DNA from: an uncultured cyanobacterium | GTDB taxonomy: Bacteria > Cyanobacteriota > Cyanobacteriia > Cyanobacteriales > Geitlerinemataceae | DNA: 38,500 bases | Direction of reading: 5' to 3' | Assembly (NCBI GenBank): GCA_937899645.1 | Contig: CALCCD010000084.1 | Span: forward strand, 1-38,500 | Shown: positions 1 to 9,811 of the stretch, piece by piece | Position numbering within the stretch: the first letter of the stretch is position 1 | How the letters are laid out: every line of letters starts with the position of its first letter | The notes under the pieces: model-generated | What the model saw: the letters and a program-made list of their open reading frames with translations, nothing else | Database searches by the model: none | What the model was told of the DNA's origin: nothing | Made by a program: the position numbers and the translations under genes

Positions 1-135
1 CGCTTCGCGAACGACTCCGCTCAGCCTTCGAGATATCGATTTTGAGGATGAAATTTGGAGTATGCGTTTGCCCTAAGCTCGCGGGACTCGCGGGGGGCGA
101 GAAGTCGGGCTTCTGAAGTTTTCCTGAGATCTGCA
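1..135. other. Non-coding left edge of window
   Basis: No gene is supported here. The stretch lies downstream of the minus-strand haemagglutinin-like gene. A short inverted repeat (AGAAG/CTTCT, 100-104 and 110-114) is present but is not followed by a T-run on the minus strand, so it is not called a terminator. Confidence 0.5.
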
Positions 136-2850
136 TCAGCCACCGAGCTGCGCGGGCAGGTGTCGGCAGTCGGGGGCCGGAGGGGCAACGGCGCGCGCGT
201 CGGTGAGCGCGTAGCCGCGATCGGTTTGGGCGAATCCAGTTGCTTCGGCGATCGTCGGGGCCGCTCCGGCACTGGTGCGGGCGGACGCACTGGACGCGGC
301 CAGGCCCGCCGCTTGCGGCGCGGTTGCGGGGAGTGGCAGCAGACCCGTCCCCGGTACAACCGGCGTGCCGCCGTTGCCGCTGACGGTAAATCGGTTGGCG
401 TCGCTGCGGCCCCGACAGCGATCGGCCCGAACGTTATCGACCCCGGCGAAGTTCTCCGGCAGGGCGACGATCGCCGTATCGAGCTGGACTTCGGGACTGC
501 GTAGCTCGACCGTGCCGCTGAACTGGAAGCCGAGGGCGGAGGTGGCGGTGATGTCGCTTTCGGGGGTCAGGGCGTTGCGAAACGCCAGGCCGAAGACGCC
601 GCTGGCATCGATGCGTACCTGGCCGCCGTTGCCGTCCTCGGCGTTGGCCGTGATATCGCTGTTTTCCAGGCCGACGAGGGTGTCGGCGACGATCGCGATA
701 TTGCCGCCCTGGGCGACGCCGCTGGCGTTGCTGGAAATGGCCGCGCCGCGCCGGAGCTGGACGGTGTCGGCGGAAATTGACAGGTTCCCCTCCGTCGCCG
801 CTGCGGTTTCCGCCACGATCGTCGCACCGGTATCGAGACGGACGCGATCGGCCTCGATCGAGAGGTTTCCGGCCTGCTCGCCCTCGCCCTGGCTGCTGGC
901 GATCAGCGTCGCGCCGTTGCTAACCCGCAGCTCCGGCGTAATTACCGTCAGATCGCCCGCCGCGCCGACTACGTTGGCCGTGCTGGGGGGGATAAAGCTC
1001 GACGGCGCGCCGGAAACTTCCGCGTCGGCCCGCAGCGAGCTGGGAAACTCTCCGCTCGGCGACCGACCGCTGACCTCGACTGACTCGGAAGCGCGCACCG
1101 TCAGCCGTCCGGCGGGGCCTTCGGCGAGGGCTGAGGTAAACACGCTCGCGCCGCCGGTGACGCTCAATCTGCCGGTGCTCAGCTCGATATCGCCCGCCTC
1201 GCCCGTGCCGCGACTCTGGGTCGTGATGCTGCTCTGCTGGGACTCGTCTCCTGACAAGCCATCCACCGCGATCGACTCCGATGCGCGAATAATAATCGTG
1301 CCGCCGCGCGCGGGGCCGAAGGTGGCCACGCCGATCACGCCGCCATCGGTCAGCGAGATCGTTCGAGCGTCGATCGTCACGATGCCGCCCTCCGTCTCGA
1401 CCGCGCTGAAGGCATTGGAGCCGATGCCGCTCGTAAACTGGCCCTGAGGCGTCGTGCCGTCGATTTCAATGCTGTCGGCGGTGACGTTAACCCGGCCACC
1501 GGGGCCGCTGTCGAAATTCGAGGCAAAGATGCCGCCGCCTTGCACGAGGCGCACGGAGTCCGCTGTCAGATTGACGACGCCGCCCGCCCCCGCGCCGAAG
1601 GTGTCCGCGAAGATCTCCGCGTCGCGCAGCGTGATGTTGGCGGCGCTGACGTTGAGCGTGCCGCCGTTGCCCGCGCCCGTGGCGATCGCCGAAATAAAGC
1701 CGCTGTTTTCAAGCCGTATGTCAGTGGCATTGACGTCGAGCGTTCCGGCGTCGCCCGCGCCGAGGCTCATGGCGAATAGGCCGCTGCCAATTTGGTCGGG
1801 ATTGTCGAAGACGCCAATCTCGAACAGCACGGGCAAAACTTCATCGAGGCTGGCCGTGCCGGTGAGTTCGACGGTCGGGGCGTTGACGCGGATCGTGCCG
1901 CCGCGCCCTGGGCCGAAGGTGGAGGTGGAAATCAGGGCGTCGTTGCGGACTTCGAGGCGATCGACGTCGATCGCGATGTTGGCCGTGACTTCGTTCGGCA
2001 GGTCGGTGCCGCCCGCCGTTCGCAGCGAGTCGGCCAGAATCTTCGAGCCGTCTAGGGTTTGCAGGACGCTAGCGGCGATCGCGATCGTGCCGCCCGTCTC
2101 GCCGCTGGTCTCGATGCGCCCGGCTGCGGTTATGGCAATCGTCTCCGTGGCCGACAGCTCGAAGCTGCCGTCGATGCTGGTCGCGTAGCCGCCCGCAAAC
2201 TCGATATTGCGCCCGACCAAAGTAACGCCTTGGCCGGTATTGACCTGAAGGCCGACGGGTTCGCCTGCCGCATCGAGAGCGCTCGAACGGTTGACGATAT
2301 CGCCCGCGCCCACCGAGCCTTGCCCCAGGCCGATCGGCACGCCCACCGACAGCAGCGCCGCCGAATCGATCGCGCCGAGGCCGAAGCTGCGCCCGTCGTC
2401 GAAGTCGATCGCCGCGCCCGTCGTTACCGTGAAGTCGCGGCCCACATCGAGGCGAGCGTTTTCCCCGAAGATCGCGCCGCCCGGTGCGAGCAGATAGAAG
2501 CTGGCATCGCCGGTCGCCAGCGTGCCGTCAATCGTCGCGATGCCGTCGCCCGTGACGCGGGTGAAGATATTGGCGATCGCGCCGTCGGCGGCAAATTCAA
2601 CGCGCGTCCCGTCGGGAATCGCAAAGCGCTCGAAGCTGTGGAAAAGATTGGAACCCGCTAGCGTACCGCCCGTAACGGTCTGGCCGTCTGGGGTGTCGCG
2701 AGCGATCGAGACGTCGGGCAGGGTCGCGTCGGGCACGAGCTGCGCCCCGAGCGGCGTCGAATTGATAACGAACGAGAAGCCGGAGAGGCCGAACAGACAA
2801 GACAGCAGGGGCGAAAGAGCTGAGGGGCGGCGGGCCAGCGACCGGAACAT
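136..2850 (-). CDS. Secreted filamentous-haemagglutinin-type (TpsA-like) beta-helix protein
   Basis: A 904-residue exported protein of the two-partner secretion (TPS) type. The chosen ATG at 2850 gives a basic start (MFRSLARR) and a hydrophobic signal peptide ending near residue 36 (STPLGAQ). An upstream in-frame extension to 3030 would bury the signal peptide and is not used. The TPS domain follows (about residues 38-190), with APGGAIFGENARLDVG matching the NPNG-like conserved block. From about residue 190 to 820 there are repeating G/T/S-rich strands typical of a right-handed beta-helix. The C-terminus has a Cys followed by a RFTVSGNGGTP block and a last Cys, as in cyanobacterial S-layer/haemagglutinin-like exoproteins. 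Family knowledge: such proteins are moved across the outer membrane by a TpsB/Omp85 pore, and none is in this window. Whether it serves adhesion, cell surface or contact toxicity is unknown; no toxin domain is visible. It is divergent from the next gene. Confidence 0.85.
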   Translation of the reverse strand: MFRSLARRPSALSPLLSCLFGLSGFSFVINSTPLGAQLVPDATLPDVSIARDTPDGQTVTGGTLAGSNLFHSFERFAIPDGTRVEFAADGAIANIFTRVTGDGIATIDGTLATGDASFYLLAPGGAIFGENARLDVGRDFTVTTGAAIDFDDGRSFGLGAIDSAALLSVGVPIGLGQGSVGAGDIVNRSSALDAAGEPVGLQVNTGQGVTLVGRNIEFAGGYATSIDGSFELSATETIAITAAGRIETSGETGGTIAIAASVLQTLDGSKILADSLRTAGGTDLPNEVTANIAIDVDRLEVRNDALISTSTFGPGRGGTIRVNAPTVELTGTASLDEVLPVLFEIGVFDNPDQIGSGLFAMSLGAGDAGTLDVNATDIRLENSGFISAIATGAGNGGTLNVSAANITLRDAEIFADTFGAGAGGVVNLTADSVRLVQGGGIFASNFDSGPGGRVNVTADSIEIDGTTPQGQFTSGIGSNAFSAVETEGGIVTIDARTISLTDGGVIGVATFGPARGGTIIIRASESIAVDGLSGDESQQSSITTQSRGTGEAGDIELSTGRLSVTGGASVFTSALAEGPAGRLTVRASESVEVSGRSPSGEFPSSLRADAEVSGAPSSFIPPSTANVVGAAGDLTVITPELRVSNGATLIASSQGEGEQAGNLSIEADRVRLDTGATIVAETAAATEGNLSISADTVQLRRGAAISSNASGVAQGGNIAIVADTLVGLENSDITANAEDGNGGQVRIDASGVFGLAFRNALTPESDITATSALGFQFSGTVELRSPEVQLDTAIVALPENFAGVDNVRADRCRGRSDANRFTVSGNGGTPVVPGTGLLPLPATAPQAAGLAASSASARTSAGAAPTIAEATGFAQTDRGYALTDARAVAPPAPDCRHLPAQLGG

Positions 2851-3124
2851 GGGCAAGGCAGGGATGGGGAGAACTCGCTCGTGGAGACGAATATTCGGGA
2901 GACCCCCAACTGCGAAAAAAGGTCTTGCCACGCAGGATTTACGGATCGTTCCGGGCTCTCCACTATGCCCAATTCTAACGTTTCTGCGGGGCTCGGCCCG
3001 ATCGCAACAGCGCGCTGGCCCGAGCCCCAAGAAAGTTTACAGAGCAAAATCACTGTTCTCCGTATGGCTTTGTTATCGTTGTTTTCGGAAGATCGCAGCG
3101 ACCAAATCGAGGCCGCGAACGGGA

Positions 3125-4399
3125 ATGACGAGCGAGCTGTTGCAGCAAGTGCGGGCGATCGACCCGGCCTCGGGAGCCGATCGCACTGCGGACGTGTGGA
3201 TCGAGAATGGCACGGTGCGGGCGATCGAGCCGACGTTCGCCACCGCCGATGGCGAGCTGCCCGCCGGAACCATCATCCGCGACGTGCGAGGCTGCGTCCT
3301 CGCGCCGGGACTCACCGACCTCTACAGCCACAGCGGCGAACCCGGTGACGATAGCGTCGAGACCTTGGCCTCGCTGCAAGCCGCCGCCGCCGCCGGGGGC
3401 TTCACCCGCGTTGCCATCCTGCCCGACACCGATCCCTGTCTCGATCGCCCGGAAGTCATCGCAACAGTGCGAGATCGGGCCGAGGGCGGCGCGACCCGGC
3501 TGCTGATCTGGGGCGCGCTCACGTCCAGCAGGGGCGGCGATCGGCTCTCGGAGATGACCGAGCTGGCCGCCGCCGGAGTCGTTGGCCTCAGCGACGGCGC
3601 GCCGATCGAAGATTTACTGCTGCTGCGCCGCCAGCTCGAATACGCCCAACCCCTCGGCTTGCCCTTAGCGATCTGGCCGTACAGCACGCGCCTAACCGGG
3701 GGCGGCACGGCGCGTGAGGGCGTCGATTCGCTGCGGTTTGGCCTGGTCGGCGATCCGGCGATGTCCGAAACGGCGCTGCTGGCCGCCGCGATCGAGTGCG
3801 TCGCCGAGCTGGGCGTGCCGGTACATTTCATGCGCGTTTCCACCGCGCGGGGCGTCGAACTGATCGATCGCGCCAAACAGCAGGGGCTCGACATCACCGC
3901 CAGCACGGCCTGGACGCACCTATTGCTCAGTACGCGCGGTCTGCGGCGCTACGATCCCAACTTCCGCCTCGCGCCGCCCCTGGGCACGCCCCGCGATCGC
4001 GATGCCCTGATCGACGCCGTCCAGTCCGGTACGATCGACGCGATTGCGATCGATCACCGCCCGATCGCCTACGAAGACAAAACCGTCGCCTTCGCCGAAG
4101 CGCCTCCGGGGACGATCGGGCTGGAGCTGGCCTTGCCGCTGCTCTGGCAGGAGTTCGTCGAGCCCGGTCGCTGGTCGCCACTGGAGCTGTGGCGGGCGCT
4201 GTCGCTATCTCCGGCGCGCTGCCTGGGTCACGAGCCGCCCCGCTTGCAGGCCGAAGCCCCGGCGGAGCTAGTGTTGTTCGAGCCGAATCGCACCTGGACG
4301 GTGTCGCCCGAAACGCTGAAGTCGCGATCGTGCAATACCCCGTGGCTCGGTCGGCAAATTGCCGGTCGCGTCGTCCAAACCTATCGCCACGGACTCTGA
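3125..4399 (+). CDS. Dihydroorotase-like protein with degenerate metal site
   Basis: A 424-residue amidohydrolase-fold protein aligning by motif with dihydroorotase, which makes dihydroorotate from carbamoyl-aspartate in pyrimidine synthesis. The ATG at 3125 starts just before the first beta-strand; the open frame continues to 2522 but that part is antisense to the haemagglutinin gene. The fold landmarks are present: GLTDLYSHSGEPG at 62-74, LSDGAP at 155-160, VHFMRVST at 233-240, AWTHLLLS at 262-269 and IAIDHRP at 307-313. The usual ligands are not: the first His of HxH is Tyr67, the substrate Arg after it is Gly71, the His before ED is replaced in AIWPY (182-186), and the HxxH of the VST loop is Arg237. 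His69, His265 and Asp310 remain. It is therefore probably a non-catalytic paralogue, as known for PyrC-prime proteins that hold aspartate transcarbamoylase together; that role is inference. Confidence 0.75.
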   Translation: MTSELLQQVRAIDPASGADRTADVWIENGTVRAIEPTFATADGELPAGTIIRDVRGCVLAPGLTDLYSHSGEPGDDSVETLASLQAAAAAGGFTRVAILPDTDPCLDRPEVIATVRDRAEGGATRLLIWGALTSSRGGDRLSEMTELAAAGVVGLSDGAPIEDLLLLRRQLEYAQPLGLPLAIWPYSTRLTGGGTAREGVDSLRFGLVGDPAMSETALLAAAIECVAELGVPVHFMRVSTARGVELIDRAKQQGLDITASTAWTHLLLSTRGLRRYDPNFRLAPPLGTPRDRDALIDAVQSGTIDAIAIDHRPIAYEDKTVAFAEAPPGTIGLELALPLLWQEFVEPGRWSPLELWRALSLSPARCLGHEPPRLQAEAPAELVLFEPNRTWTVSPETLKSRSCNTPWLGRQIAGRVVQTYRHGL

Positions 4400-4455
4400 T
4401 TCAAAACAGAGTCGATGAGCGCTGAGCGTCGTCGTTGGCGTAGCCTCTGCGAGGC
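4392..4455. repeat. Two small palindromes after the dihydroorotase-like gene
   Basis: GACTCTG (4392-4398, overlapping the stop codon) is repeated inverted as CAGAGTC (4407-4413). A second palindrome, GCCTC-TGC-GAGGC, lies at 4443-4455 within a GCGTAGCCTCTGCGAGGC stretch that resembles dispersed cyanobacterial repeats. This is the 114-bp gap between two convergent genes. Neither hairpin has a T-run, so a terminator role is uncertain. Confidence 0.4.
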
Positions 4456-4513
4456 AGATAGTACGGGTTTCGCCAGGAGCGACGATATCGGAACGTAGGG
4501 AACGAACCTGGAA

Positions 4514-5674
4514 TTACTCCCACGGCAGCAGCTTCTTCATCAGCTTGGCAATCCCCAGCTCCACCACCTCCGAATAGCGCAGCTCCCCGCACAGCACCTT
4601 CGACATCAACTGGCTCGCCTTGCGCTTCTGCGTCGCCAGCTTGTACGCCGCGCCGGGAAAACGATACAGCGCCTGCGCCAGCCGCGACGCCCAAGCGTAA
4701 TCCGTACCCCAAGTCTGCTGGATCTGCCGCGTATAGCCCCGCAGCGCCCCAGTTTGCCCGTCTAGCGCTGCTCCGATCGCCGCGCCCGCCTGTAGGCCAC
4801 TGTCGATCGCCGAGCGAATCCCCTCCGCCGTCACCGGATCGGACAGCCCCGCCGCATCGCCCGCCACCAGCGCCCGCTCCGCATTCAGCACGCGATCGCC
4901 CGACCACAGCGCGATCGGGCGTTGCCGCACGTTGGCTTTTTCCGCTTGCCAACCACGCCGCGCCGCGTAGGCCACCAGGCGATCGGCCAGCTCCGGATCG
5001 CCCTCGCCGATAAACGTCGCCGCCCCCAGCGACACCGCGCCCTGCTTCGGGAAGCACCAGAGAAAGCCGCGATCGATTTCCCCCAGCACGAAATCCACGC
5101 GCGGAACCTCATCGGGCGGCGCAGCTAGCTCTAGAGACACCGCACTTCGCACCGTCGGGCGCGGCAACCCGACCCAACGCAGCGCCGTACTGCGCGCCCC
5201 GTCCGCCACGATCGCAAACGCCGCCGTTAGCTCGCCTGCCGGAGTTTTGACGCACCAGCGCCGATCGCCTTCGACCTCCACTAATCTCGCCCCCTTCGCC
5301 GTCACGGGCTCGAACGTCGCGCCCGCCGCGATCGCCTTATCCCGCAGCAGCGCATCGAAGCGATCGCGCCGCACCATCCACATCGCCTGCGCCGCATCGA
5401 GCTGCATCGACACCGGCGCGTCGTCCTTCCAGGCGTAGCGCACGTCGCGCACCACGCAGTCGATCGCGGGCGTCAGGTCGAAGTCCAGCAGCTTTGCCAC
5501 CGCCGGGGACACGCCGCCGGTGCAGATCGGCGGTTGGGTTGGCGATCCGGTCGGCGATCCGGCGCGATCGCCCGCCAGTACGACGACCCGACGCCCCAAG
5601 CTTGCCAGCCGATATGCCGCACTCGTCCCCGCGACCCCCGCCCCGAAAATCACACAGTCAAACTCGCGATCCAT
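4514..5674 (-). CDS. Geranylgeranyl reductase family FAD-dependent oxidoreductase
   Basis: A 386-residue flavoprotein. An N-terminal Rossmann motif (IFGAGVAGTSAAYRLA, residues 9-24) binds the FAD ADP moiety. A later GDAAGLSDPVTAEGIRSAI block near residue 270 is the second FAD motif, in the form used by the geranylgeranyl reductase family, where G(L/F)(I/V)xP.TGEGI is usual. Members saturate isoprenoid chains (chlorophyll phytyl tail, archaeal lipids) or act on other polycyclic substrates. This protein is not close enough by eye to call chlP, which should have its own longer form, so only the family is named. The C-terminus is a basic helix ending MKKLLPWE. The gene follows the pyrH-frr pair on the same strand, but a strong terminator at 5758-5794 separates it, so it probably has its own promoter in the 5675-5757 gap. 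Confidence 0.8.
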   Translation of the reverse strand: MDREFDCVIFGAGVAGTSAAYRLASLGRRVVVLAGDRAGSPTGSPTQPPICTGGVSPAVAKLLDFDLTPAIDCVVRDVRYAWKDDAPVSMQLDAAQAMWMVRRDRFDALLRDKAIAAGATFEPVTAKGARLVEVEGDRRWCVKTPAGELTAAFAIVADGARSTALRWVGLPRPTVRSAVSLELAAPPDEVPRVDFVLGEIDRGFLWCFPKQGAVSLGAATFIGEGDPELADRLVAYAARRGWQAEKANVRQRPIALWSGDRVLNAERALVAGDAAGLSDPVTAEGIRSAIDSGLQAGAAIGAALDGQTGALRGYTRQIQQTWGTDYAWASRLAQALYRFPGAAYKLATQKRKASQLMSKVLCGELRYSEVVELGIAKLMKKLLPWE

Positions 5675-5757
5675 CCTCGCCTCGTAAAAGAATTTGTCCT
5701 CTCGCCGTTTACATCGTTCCGACGCTCTGCATCTGCGTGGTAGCGATAAGCCGACAA

Positions 5758-5794
5758 AAATCCCCGCCTAGATCGAACATCTGTGCGGGGATTT
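5758..5794 (-). terminator. Rho-independent terminator of pyrH-frr
   Basis: A perfect 10-bp inverted repeat, AAATCCCCGC (5758-5767) and GCGGGGATTT (5785-5794), with a 17-nt loop. Read on the minus strand the stem is followed by a T-run (complement of 5756-5760). It lies 43 bp after the frr stop codon. Confidence 0.8.
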
Positions 5795-5837
5795 CTCGTT
5801 GATGCGCGATCGCGACTTGCCGCGACCCGAACGCAAC

Positions 5838-7137
<1,300 letters not shown>

Positions 7138-7140
7138 TCA

Positions 7141-7149
7141 AATATAGCA
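7141..7149 (-). promoter_or_regulatory. Extended -10 promoter element of pyrH-frr
   Basis: On the minus strand the sequence reads TGCTATATT, a TGn extended -10 box, which would start transcription about 30-35 bases before the pyrH ATG. No good -35 hexamer is seen, which is common for extended -10 promoters. The 12-mer that includes it recurs before the Rieske oxygenase gene. Confidence 0.4.
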
Positions 7150-7228
7150 GGGATTATTGGCGCTTCCGGTTTGCGGCCTCGTCCGCCCGATGGTTGCGTG
7201 CGCTCGCCCGCCCCGCTCGCCCCGCCCG

Positions 7229-8146
7229 CTAAATCCAGCCCCGCGCCTTGGCCTGATAGCCGATCGCGCGGTACACCAGCTTCGCTGCCGTGAACTCCGG
7301 GTAAACGAGACCCGCGATCGGGCACAGCTCCATGACGTCCATCCCGATCGCGGTCTTCTCCGTAAATAACCGTCGCACGAAGTCCAGCGTCTCGTACCAG
7401 CCCAGCCCGCCCGGTTGGGGTGTGCCGACGCCGGGAATCACCGTGGCGTCGAGGCCGTCGAGGTCGATCGTCAGGAAGACCTTGTCAGTGGGGATGGCGG
7501 CGATCGCGCGATCGATCCAGTCCGGATCGCGAGCGATCTCGTGCGCCCAGATCGTCGGGATCTGGCGATCGCGAATCAGCTCGGCCTCCTCTTGGCAAAT
7601 GCTGCGAATGCCGACCGGCACGATCGGGACGTCCAGTTCCAGCACCCGTCGCATAACGCAAGCATGGTTGTAGCGCGAGCCTTCGTAGCTATCGCGCAGG
7701 TCGCCGTGGGCGTCGATCTGGACGACGGTGAACGGCTCGTCTCCGAGGGCCTGCCGGTAGCCCGCGACGACGCCGCCGGTGATCGCGTGTTCGCCGCCGA
7801 TCGCGATAACGAATTTGCCCGCGCGCCGGAGCTGACAGACGCGATCGGCGATTTCAGCCATTGCCGCTGCCGGGTCGATCGCGCCCGATCGCGTGTCGGC
7901 AACAGGCTCGGCGCGATGAATCCCGACCGCGTAACCCACCTCGCAGCCCAGCTCCACATCGTAATATTCAAGCTGGTCGGAGGCTTCGAGCAGGGCAGCG
8001 GGGCCGTGCTGACAGCCCCGAACGTAGGTGGTCGTCGCTTCGTAGGGGACAGGCAGCACCACGACGCGCGAGTCCTCGAGGCCGAAATCGAGGCTACGAT
8101 CGAGAAACGGATCGAGCGCTGCCCTCGTGCCAGAATCTGAGTCCAA
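7229..8146 (-). CDS. speB: Agmatinase / ureohydrolase
   Basis: A 305-residue arginase-superfamily enzyme, most like agmatinase (agmatine to putrescine plus urea). All six Mn ligands of the family can be placed: His120 in IGGEHAITGG, Asp145/His147/Asp149 in QIDAHGDLRD, and Asp228/Asp230 in TIDLDGLDA. The usual DxDxxDP motif ends in Ala here instead of Pro. The start is unusual: an in-frame TAA lies two codons upstream, so translation must begin at TTG 8146 or further in, and no clear ribosome binding site is seen. Substrate choice inside the family (agmatine, guanidinobutyrate, or other guanidino compounds) cannot be settled by eye; some cyanobacterial members prefer other guanidino substrates. 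Divergent from the phosphatase gene at 8348. Confidence 0.85.
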   Translation of the reverse strand: MDSDSGTRAALDPFLDRSLDFGLEDSRVVVLPVPYEATTTYVRGCQHGPAALLEASDQLEYYDVELGCEVGYAVGIHRAEPVADTRSGAIDPAAAMAEIADRVCQLRRAGKFVIAIGGEHAITGGVVAGYRQALGDEPFTVVQIDAHGDLRDSYEGSRYNHACVMRRVLELDVPIVPVGIRSICQEEAELIRDRQIPTIWAHEIARDPDWIDRAIAAIPTDKVFLTIDLDGLDATVIPGVGTPQPGGLGWYETLDFVRRLFTEKTAIGMDVMELCPIAGLVYPEFTAAKLVYRAIGYQAKARGWI

Positions 8147-8347
8147 ACTTTAAGTCCCGTGTATCAGTTGTCAAGGATTCACAAACACCGTAAACTTTTG
8201 CGGTACTTGCACCAATTGAGAAGCACCACATTGCGTCCGTTTTGACAAGCCTTCGGCGGTAACGTCAAGCCAAATCGGCCCGAGCGCGCTTTTCGCCCAG
8301 CTTTTCACCGATGTTCCACTGCCGCTCTGCGTGAGCGCTCTGCCCCT

Positions 8348-9727
8348 GTGCCGTCGCCCATCGAGCCCGCACGCACGAACCGACTCTCCGATCGAGACGC
8401 TGACTCCCACTCCATCCTCGCTCTCAAGCAACTCATCGCGCGCCTCCAGCGAGAGCAAAACAGAACCCAAGATCTCCTCAGTTCCATCGGGTTTGCCCTA
8501 CGCAGCTTTAACAACCTCAATCAGTTTCTCGATCTGATCCCCCTCGTCGCCAGCCGCGTCACGGACTCGAGCGTCAGCGCCCTGGTGGCTTTTTCCGCCA
8601 GTGGTCGCCTGCGCCTCCAGCGGCTGCACTGTGCCGACGAGCAGCTCGGCGCTCAGCTTCGGCTCGAGATCGAAGCCGCGATCGGCGATTTCAGCTCGGA
8701 AATGTCGCTCGATAACCTCGATAGCCTCGTCCGCCAAAATCTCGGCGCGTTTGCACGGGTCTTTCCGACCTCGATTTTGATCGAAAATCGCGATCGCGGC
8801 AGGCTCTACATCATTAGCCACGACCCCAGCTACGTCTGGACGGAGAACCGGCGCAAGCTCGTGCAGCTCATCGCCGATCAAACTGCTGTGGCGATGTTCA
8901 ATGACGAGCTGGCCGCCGAGCTGCGCCGCAAACAGCACCTCGATCGCGAGCTGGAAATCGGTGCAGAAATCCAGCTCCAGCTTTTGCCCCACAGCTATCC
9001 CGCCATCGACGGAATCGCCGTCGCTGCCCGCTGCATTACCGCCAACCGCGTCGGCGGGGACTACTACGACTTTATTCCGACGCGCCCTGACTCTGACGCG
9101 CAGGAAAACGACGATACAACCGACGAAATACACCGCTCCCGCTGGGGCGTGGCGATCGGCGACGTGATGGGTAAGGGCGTTCCGGCAGGACTGCTAATGA
9201 CCCTGACGCGGGGCATGCTGCGCGCGGAAGCGCTCAACCGCCGATCGCCCAGTCAGATCTTGCAGCACCTGAACCGCGCCATGTATGCCGATCTGGAAAA
9301 CTCGCACCGTTTCGTGACGCTGTTCTACTCCGAATACGATCCGACCACCCGCAGGCTTTCGTACAGCAACGCCGCCCACAATCCGCCGCTGTTTTGGCGC
9401 GCGAAAACCGACACGATCGAACGGCTCGACACCTGGGGAATGCTCGTCGGCCTCGAGTCCGACACCGAGTATGAAGAAGACTCGGTCTTGCTCGAACCGG
9501 GCGACACGATTTTGTTCTACACCGACGGCTTCACCGAGGCGTCTAACCCCGAAGGCGATCGCCTCGAAGAAGACGCTCTGATCGACCTGTTTCAATCCGT
9601 CTGCCGCGATCGCGCCGCGCCTCAGGAAATCCTCGACTTCCTATTCGAGAGCCTGCGGAGTTTTGTCGGTCTCGGACGATCGAACGATGACGACACGACT
9701 CTCGTGGTGCTGCAAAGTACGGCATGA
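8348..9727 (+). CDS. GAF-like plus SpoIIE-type PP2C serine phosphatase (RsbU-like)
   Basis: A 459-residue signalling phosphatase starting at GTG 8348. Residues 25-50 form a helix. Residues about 52-185 look like a GAF sensor domain, ending in the usual helix ENRRKLVQLIADQTAVAM. A linker coiled coil follows, then a SpoIIE/PP2C catalytic domain from about 205: GGDYYDF (236-242), GDVMGKGVPAG (271-281), YSNAAHNPP, FYTDGFTEA and the final DDDTTLVV hold the metal-binding Asp residues. Family knowledge: such enzymes dephosphorylate a STAS anti-sigma-factor antagonist in partner switching. A STAS protein with an intact acceptor serine is encoded at 31276 in the same window, a possible but unproven substrate. 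No membrane segment is visible, so it is probably cytoplasmic. Confidence 0.88.
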   Translation: MPSPIEPARTNRLSDRDADSHSILALKQLIARLQREQNRTQDLLSSIGFALRSFNNLNQFLDLIPLVASRVTDSSVSALVAFSASGRLRLQRLHCADEQLGAQLRLEIEAAIGDFSSEMSLDNLDSLVRQNLGAFARVFPTSILIENRDRGRLYIISHDPSYVWTENRRKLVQLIADQTAVAMFNDELAAELRRKQHLDRELEIGAEIQLQLLPHSYPAIDGIAVAARCITANRVGGDYYDFIPTRPDSDAQENDDTTDEIHRSRWGVAIGDVMGKGVPAGLLMTLTRGMLRAEALNRRSPSQILQHLNRAMYADLENSHRFVTLFYSEYDPTTRRLSYSNAAHNPPLFWRAKTDTIERLDTWGMLVGLESDTEYEEDSVLLEPGDTILFYTDGFTEASNPEGDRLEEDALIDLFQSVCRDRAAPQEILDFLFESLRSFVGLGRSNDDDTTLVVLQSTA

Positions 9728-9811
9728 TATGGGGTCGATTGCCCGCCCGCGTCGGCATTTTGCCCGACTCCGCGCGATCTCTGCCGTTCATTGCCCTATT
9801 CGCCGAACTCC

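Noticed and set aside
275-2661. Several long plus-strand frames opposite the haemagglutinin gene
   Set aside because: These are mirror frames caused by high GC and repetitive coding on the minus strand; their residues are Arg/Ala/Pro-rich with no domain.
2522-3124. N-terminal extension of the dihydroorotase-like frame
   Set aside because: It runs antisense through the start and signal-peptide region of the haemagglutinin gene, has no family match, and the enzyme fold begins at the ATG 3125.
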